The notes under the pieces: generated by a model
The model's database searches: none
Told to the model about the DNA's origin: nothing
The model's input: the letters and a program-made list of their open reading frames with translations, nothing else
Made by a program: the position numbers and the translations under genes
Assembly (NCBI RefSeq): GCF_000379465.1
Contig: NZ_KB905403.1
Coordinates: forward strand, 564,452-628,451
Direction: 5' to 3'
DNA from: Sciscionella marina DSM 45152
GTDB lineage: Bacteria; Actinomycetota; Actinomycetes; Mycobacteriales; Pseudonocardiaceae
DNA: 64,000 bases
Shown: positions 60,269-64,000 of the stretch, in pieces
How positions within the stretch are numbered: position 1 is the stretch's first letter
Layout of the letters: each line of letters opens with the position of its first letter

Positions 60269-60692
60269 GCAGGCGATCACGGTGGCCGGAAAGGCCGTTC
60301 CCCGCGGACGGTTTCCGCATCTGCGCCGTGCCGGGGACTTCGTCTATGTCTCCGGGACGAGCGCACGCCGGCCGGACAACAGTTTCGCCGGGGTCGAGGT
60401 GGATGAGTTCGGCACCACCCGGCTGGACATCAAGGCCCAGACCGCCGCGGTGCTGGAGAACATCCGGGATGTGCTCGCCGCGGCGGGCGGCACACTGTCC
60501 GATGTGGTCAATGTGACCGCGTATCTGGTGAACATGAACGATTTCGGCGGCTACAACGAGACCTACGCCGGATTCTTCGACGAACACGGACCGGCGCGCA
60601 CCACCGTGGCCGTGCATCAGCTTCCCCATCCGCACCTGCTGATCGAGATCGCCTGTGTGGCCCATCTACCCGTCGACCGGAAGGAGTCCTGA
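60261..60692 (+). CDS. 2-Aminomuconate deaminase, RidA (YjgF/YER057c) family
   Basis: 143 aa from ATG 60261. RidA fold: [35 protein letters not shown] and the C-terminal [13 protein letters not shown], with the substrate-binding Arg in GPARTTVAV. The long-loop form with [15 protein letters not shown] is that of AmnD/NbaF 2-aminomuconate deaminases, which release ammonia to give 4-oxalocrotonate. Its place between decarboxylase and HAO supports this over a general enamine deaminase. Confidence 0.88.
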   Translation: MTEQAITVAGKAVPRGRFPHLRRAGDFVYVSGTSARRPDNSFAGVEVDEFGTTRLDIKAQTAAVLENIRDVLAAAGGTLSDVVNVTAYLVNMNDFGGYNETYAGFFDEHGPARTTVAVHQLPHPHLLIEIACVAHLPVDRKES

Positions 60693-60695
60693 GCA

Positions 60696-61280
60696 GTGTC
60701 GCCCAAGACAGAGTTGCCCCGGAACAGCCGCAAACCGTTCAATTTCCAGCAGTGGATCGCCGAACACGAGCATCTGCTGCGCCCTCCGGTGGGCAATGTG
60801 CAGCTCTGGGAGGACGCCGATCTGCTGGTCACCATCGTCGGCGGGCCCAATCAGCGCACCGATTTCCACGATGATCCGATCGAGGAATTCTTCTATCAGA
60901 TCAAGGGGAACATGGTGCTGCGGGTGATGGCCGAGGAAGGTGAACCTCCCGAGGACATTCAGATCAACGAGGGCGAGGTGTTCCTGCTCCCGCCGCACGT
61001 CCGGCATTCCCCGCAGCGCCCGGAACCGGGCAGTATCGGCATGGTCGTGGAATTCGCCCGCCCGCAGGGATCCCTGGACGCCGTCGAGTGGTACTGCACC
61101 GCGTGTTTCCATCGGGTGTACCGCGCCGAGCTGCAGCTCGAATCGATCGTGCGCGATCTGCCCCCGGTGTTCGCGGACTTCTTCGACGAGCAGGGGCACT
61201 GCGCCAACTGCGGGGCCGAGCATCCGGGCCGGGAATGGCCCGCGCAGCTGCGCCCGGTGACCGGCGGGGGAGCCCGGTGA
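60696..61280 (+). CDS. nbaC: 3-Hydroxyanthranilate 3,4-dioxygenase
   Basis: 194 aa from GTG 60696. Cupin dioxygenase; GGPNQRTDFHDDPIEEFFYQ is diagnostic. Iron ligands H58 and E64, with H101 in LPPHVRHSPQRPEP inferred as the third. Four cysteines C134, C137, C169 and C172 form the second rubredoxin-like iron site of bacterial HAO. It opens the ring of 3-hydroxyanthranilate to 2-amino-3-carboxymuconate semialdehyde. Confidence 0.95.
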   Translation: MSPKTELPRNSRKPFNFQQWIAEHEHLLRPPVGNVQLWEDADLLVTIVGGPNQRTDFHDDPIEEFFYQIKGNMVLRVMAEEGEPPEDIQINEGEVFLLPPHVRHSPQRPEPGSIGMVVEFARPQGSLDAVEWYCTACFHRVYRAELQLESIVRDLPPVFADFFDEQGHCANCGAEHPGREWPAQLRPVTGGGAR

Positions 61281-62275
61281 CCGTCGTCGACGTGCACACC
61301 CACGTCTTCCCGCAACTGTCCCAAGTGGAGTCCGCCATCCTGCACCAGGAGGACGGGCCGTGGCTGCGGACCGATGATGCGGAGACCGGGATGATGATGA
61401 GCGGGACGCAGGAGTACCGCCCGGTGCACGCCCCGCTGTGGGACCCGGTCTCCCGGATCGCCGACGCGGACCGTACGGGCGTGGACATCCAGGTGATCTC
61501 CTCCACCCCGCTGCTGTTCGGGTACACCCATGATCCGGGGCGCGCCACGGACTGGTGCGAGCTGATCAACACGCGGATCCTGGAGTTCTGCGCGTATGCA
61601 CCCGATCGCTTCGTCCCGCTGTGCCAGGTTCCCTTGCAGGACACCGAACGCGCCTGCGAACAGCTCGACAAGGCGCTCGCCGCCGGGCATCGCGGTGTGC
61701 ACCTCGGCAATCACGTCGGCGAGCGCGGCTTCGACGACGGTGGGATCCGGGAATTCCTCGGCCACTGCGCGCTGCGCGAGGCGCCGGTGTTCGTGCACCC
61801 CTGGGACATGCTCGGTGCCGATCGCATGCCGCGCTACATGCTCTCCTGGCTCGTCGGCATGGCCGCGGAAACCCAGCTGACCGTGCTCGGGCTGATCCTG
61901 TCCGGCGGTTTCGAAGCGCTGCCGGAGAACCTGCGGCTGTGTTTCGCGCACGGCGGCGGGAGTTTTCCCTTCCTGCTCGGCAGGGCGGACAATGCCTGGC
62001 GGCGCAGGGATATCGTGCGGGCGGACTCGCCGAAACCGCCATCGTCCTATGTGGACAGGTTCTTCCTGGATTCCGCGGTGTTCGATCCGGGCGCGCTGCG
62101 GCTGCTGACCGAGGTGATGGGCACCGAGCGGGTCATGCTCGGCAGCGACACCCCGTTCCCGCTCGGTGAAGAGCAACCGGGGGAGCTCGTGCGCTCGGCC
62201 GATTGGCTCAGTGCCACCGAACGGCAGGCCATTCTCGGCGCGAACGCCCTGGAGTTCTTCGGCATCGAGAACTAG
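61277..62275 (+). CDS. nbaD: 2-Amino-3-carboxymuconate-6-semialdehyde decarboxylase (ACMSD)
   Basis: 332 aa from GTG 61277, overlapping HAO by four bases. Zn-dependent amidohydrolase-fold decarboxylase: H7/H9 in VDVHTHVFP, VFVHPWDMLG, FAHGGGSFPFLLGR and LGSDTPFPLGEE supply the metal site and catalytic Asp. It removes CO2 from ACMS to give 2-aminomuconate semialdehyde, the substrate of the first enzyme in this operon, diverting flux from NAD (quinolinate) synthesis. Last gene of the operon. Confidence 0.95.
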   Translation: MTVVDVHTHVFPQLSQVESAILHQEDGPWLRTDDAETGMMMSGTQEYRPVHAPLWDPVSRIADADRTGVDIQVISSTPLLFGYTHDPGRATDWCELINTRILEFCAYAPDRFVPLCQVPLQDTERACEQLDKALAAGHRGVHLGNHVGERGFDDGGIREFLGHCALREAPVFVHPWDMLGADRMPRYMLSWLVGMAAETQLTVLGLILSGGFEALPENLRLCFAHGGGSFPFLLGRADNAWRRRDIVRADSPKPPSSYVDRFFLDSAVFDPGALRLLTEVMGTERVMLGSDTPFPLGEEQPGELVRSADWLSATERQAILGANALEFFGIEN

Positions 62276-62288
62276 GGCGCGCCGGGTC

Positions 62289-64000
62289 TTAGGGCATCCG
62301 CAGCCGCGCGGGATCGATCGCGGTCATGGCGGTCGTCCCGTCCAGTTGCCACCCCGAATCGTAGGCCGCGGCGAAGGTTTCCGCGCCGAGCACGGTTTCC
62401 GCCCGGTCGCTGAGTTCGCGGACCTGCCGGTCTGTGTGGTCGTGCGCGCCGCGCAGCCGGGAGGCCGCGCCGAGCAGCACGGCGGCCGGGCGCCACCGGC
62501 CGAGTTCCCCGGCGAGTGCGGCGGTGTTCACCGCGACCCGGGACAGGATCGGCAGGTCCCTGGTCTCCAGCCCGACCGCGTACGCCCGCGCCAGCGCCTG
62601 TTGCGCGCCGGCCGGATCACCAGCCGCCATGCACAGCGAGGCCCGTACGTTGCCCGCGAAGGTGCGCGCGTGGTCACCGGGGAAGGTGGCGTCCCCGCAC
62701 AGTTTCCGGTCGGCGTCCTCGAGTAGTTCGCGCGCCGGCTCCGGTTCGCCTTGCTGCACCCGGAAACTGGCCTCCCACACGTCCACGAGTGCCGACATTC
62801 CCGGCGCGCGCACCCGCAACGCCCGCTCCCGCGCCGATTCGATCATCGCGATCGTCCGGGCGGTGTCCCCACGCCGCAGGTACAGGTCGATCCAGCGCAG
62901 ATCGGTCAGCACCTCGTCGCCGAGGGACAACGTGCCGAACTGCCCGGAGAGCTCCCGGGCCTCGCGCAGATCGGCGAGCGCACCGTCGAGGTCGTCGTAC
63001 TGCCGCAACTGAGCGCGCATCGGCAGGGCACTCGACTGGCCCCAGCGATCGCCTGCCTGCCGGAAGCTCGTCAGTGCGGCCTCCAGGTCGGTGCGGACCC
63101 GGTCGAGCTCGCCCGCGTTCTCCGCGAACTCGGCCCGGAACATCCGGGCCAGCCCGGAGCGCCAGACATCCGCGCTTTCCGCGTAGCGGTCCAGGATCGC
63201 GAGCGCGGTCCGCTCCTCGTGCAGCAGCGCGAACGGGACCGCGATGAGCACGCTGTGCGGATTCGGCAGCTCCGGATACCCGGACAACCGCCCGGCGAGC
63301 TCGGCCAGCCGTTCCGCGTCCCCGTCCGTCGTCCCCGCGGTGCTCGTCCTGTTGAACAGGCAGATCACTTCGGCGCAGTCCCGATCCGGTGCCGGTGTGC
63401 CGCCGGGCACCGCAAGCACCTCGCCGAGCCAGTAGGCCGCGTCGGTGTGCCGGTCGAGAATGTGCCAGTACCAGGTCAGGTTCATGGCGATGGCGAGGGC
63501 GCCGGTGGCGTCTCCGGTGGCGCAGCGCCTGCGGATGGCGGCGAGCACGTTGTCGTACTCCGCGCCGATCATCCGGACCGCGCCCAGCTGCTCGGGTCCA
63601 CGCAACGCGGGGTCGTAGGCCGCGAGCAGTGCGGCGAAGTGGTCGGCGGCGAGATCCCCCGCGGTGCCCCGATCCCCCGCGGCGGCAAGCTGTTCCGTGC
63701 CGTACCCGCGCACCGTCTCCAGCATGCGGTAGCGGCCGGGCTCGGCCAGCTGCAACAGCGAGCGGTCGACCAGTCCGGAAAGCAGCTCGGGGACCTCGGC
63801 GGGCGGCACGGCGGTGTCCGCGCAGACCGCGACGGCCGATTCCGGGGTGACCCCGCCGGGCAGGATCGCGATGCGCTCGGCGAGCGTGCGCTCGTGTTCG
63901 CCGAGCAGATCCCAGCTCCAGGCCAGCACCCCGCGCAGGGTGCGGTGCCGGGGAAGCGCGGTGCGGTTGCCGGTGGTGAGCAGCCGGAACCGGTCGGAAA
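62289..64000 (-). CDS. AfsR-like/ATPase-TPR transcriptional regulator, N-terminal part missing
   Basis: The frame is open to the window edge; the last ~570 residues are visible. The first part reads FRLLTTGNRTALPRHRTLRG then VLAWSWDLLGEHERTL, the winged-helix end of the NB-ARC/AAA ATPase module in SARP/LuxR-type regulators (DRFRLL...LPRHRTLR is conserved). Then come a YRMLETVRGYGTEQL linker and ~350 residues of TPR-like helices (repeated ALADLREAREL/RAYAVGLE). The DNA-binding domain lies outside the window. Convergent to the 3-hydroxyanthranilate operon with a 13-bp gap. Confidence 0.85.
   Translation of the reverse strand, partial: SDRFRLLTTGNRTALPRHRTLRGVLAWSWDLLGEHERTLAERIAILPGGVTPESAVAVCADTAVPPAEVPELLSGLVDRSLLQLAEPGRYRMLETVRGYGTEQLAAAGDRGTAGDLAADHFAALLAAYDPALRGPEQLGAVRMIGAEYDNVLAAIRRRCATGDATGALAIAMNLTWYWHILDRHTDAAYWLGEVLAVPGGTPAPDRDCAEVICLFNRTSTAGTTDGDAERLAELAGRLSGYPELPNPHSVLIAVPFALLHEERTALAILDRYAESADVWRSGLARMFRAEFAENAGELDRVRTDLEAALTSFRQAGDRWGQSSALPMRAQLRQYDDLDGALADLREARELSGQFGTLSLGDEVLTDLRWIDLYLRRGDTARTIAMIESARERALRVRAPGMSALVDVWEASFRVQQGEPEPARELLEDADRKLCGDATFPGDHARTFAGNVRASLCMAAGDPAGAQQALARAYAVGLETRDLPILSRVAVNTAALAGELGRWRPAAVLLGAASRLRGAHDHTDRQVRELSDRAETVLGAETFAAAYDSGWQLDGTTAMTAIDPARLRMP

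Noticed and set aside
1-64000. Transposase, integrase, tRNA or rRNA genes
   Set aside because: Checked by eye for DDE/tyrosine recombinase motifs and conserved RNA sequences on both strands; none was found, though a degenerate tRNA could be missed without a covariance search.

Overview
This is a high-GC actinomycete chromosome segment. An ESX-type PE/PPE/EspG trio, a BioQ-type biotin repressor, large AfsR/SARP ATPase regulators, PucR regulators and leaderless-looking promoters point to the Pseudonocardiales (probably Pseudonocardiaceae). That placement is an inference. No rRNA, tRNA, CRISPR array, transposase or integrase was found.

Layout. 0-6.7 kb: end of a hydantoinase-like gene coupled to a PucR regulator, a second PucR-type regulator, a divergent XRE/MmyB regulator and DJ-1/PfpI gene, a truncated aldehyde dehydrogenase stub and a Pr6Pr membrane protein. 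6.7-10.9 kb: bioB-bioA-bioF (no bioD) divergent from a BioQ-like TetR gene across two operators. 10.9-19.1 kb: two flavin monooxygenases, each with its own divergent regulator; the second overlaps an esterase-like serine hydrolase. Between them lies a decayed mannonate dehydratase/fructuronate reductase chimera. 18.4-22.1 kb: dienelactone hydrolase, thyA, a LacI remnant, a TIGR00027-type methyltransferase and a two-domain Lrp/AsnC regulator. 22.5-24.5 kb: an orphan ESX module.

24.7-41.1 kb is the most striking block: a unidirectional, largely translationally coupled run of PucR regulator, D-amino-acid dehydrogenase-like oxidase, MFS carrier, class A beta-lactamase-like hydrolase, D-aminoacylase-like amidohydrolase, an S9 peptidase fused to a class C beta-lactamase-like domain, an oligopeptide ABC importer whose second permease is fused to an ATPase, and another class C-type hydrolase. 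Together they look like a system for import and breakdown of peptides containing D-amino acids (peptidoglycan stem peptides, non-ribosomal peptides or beta-lactam-like compounds). The substrate is inferred.

41.6-47.0 kb: an AfsR-type regulator followed by four secreted cell-wall proteins (GH25, NlpC/P60, CHAP, RlpA-like). 47.0-50.5 kb: a TetR gene divergent from an Old Yellow Enzyme fused to a Ddn-like deazaflavin-oxidoreductase domain, then an SRPBCC/TetR pair with a clear operator. 50.6-56 kb: arylsulfatase, LysR, MFS carrier and a PPOX protein. 56.1-62.3 kb: a cupin remnant, a LysR regulator and a divergent six-gene 3-hydroxyanthranilate meta-cleavage (nba-type) operon. 62.3-64 kb: the C-terminal part of another ATPase/TPR regulator running off the window.
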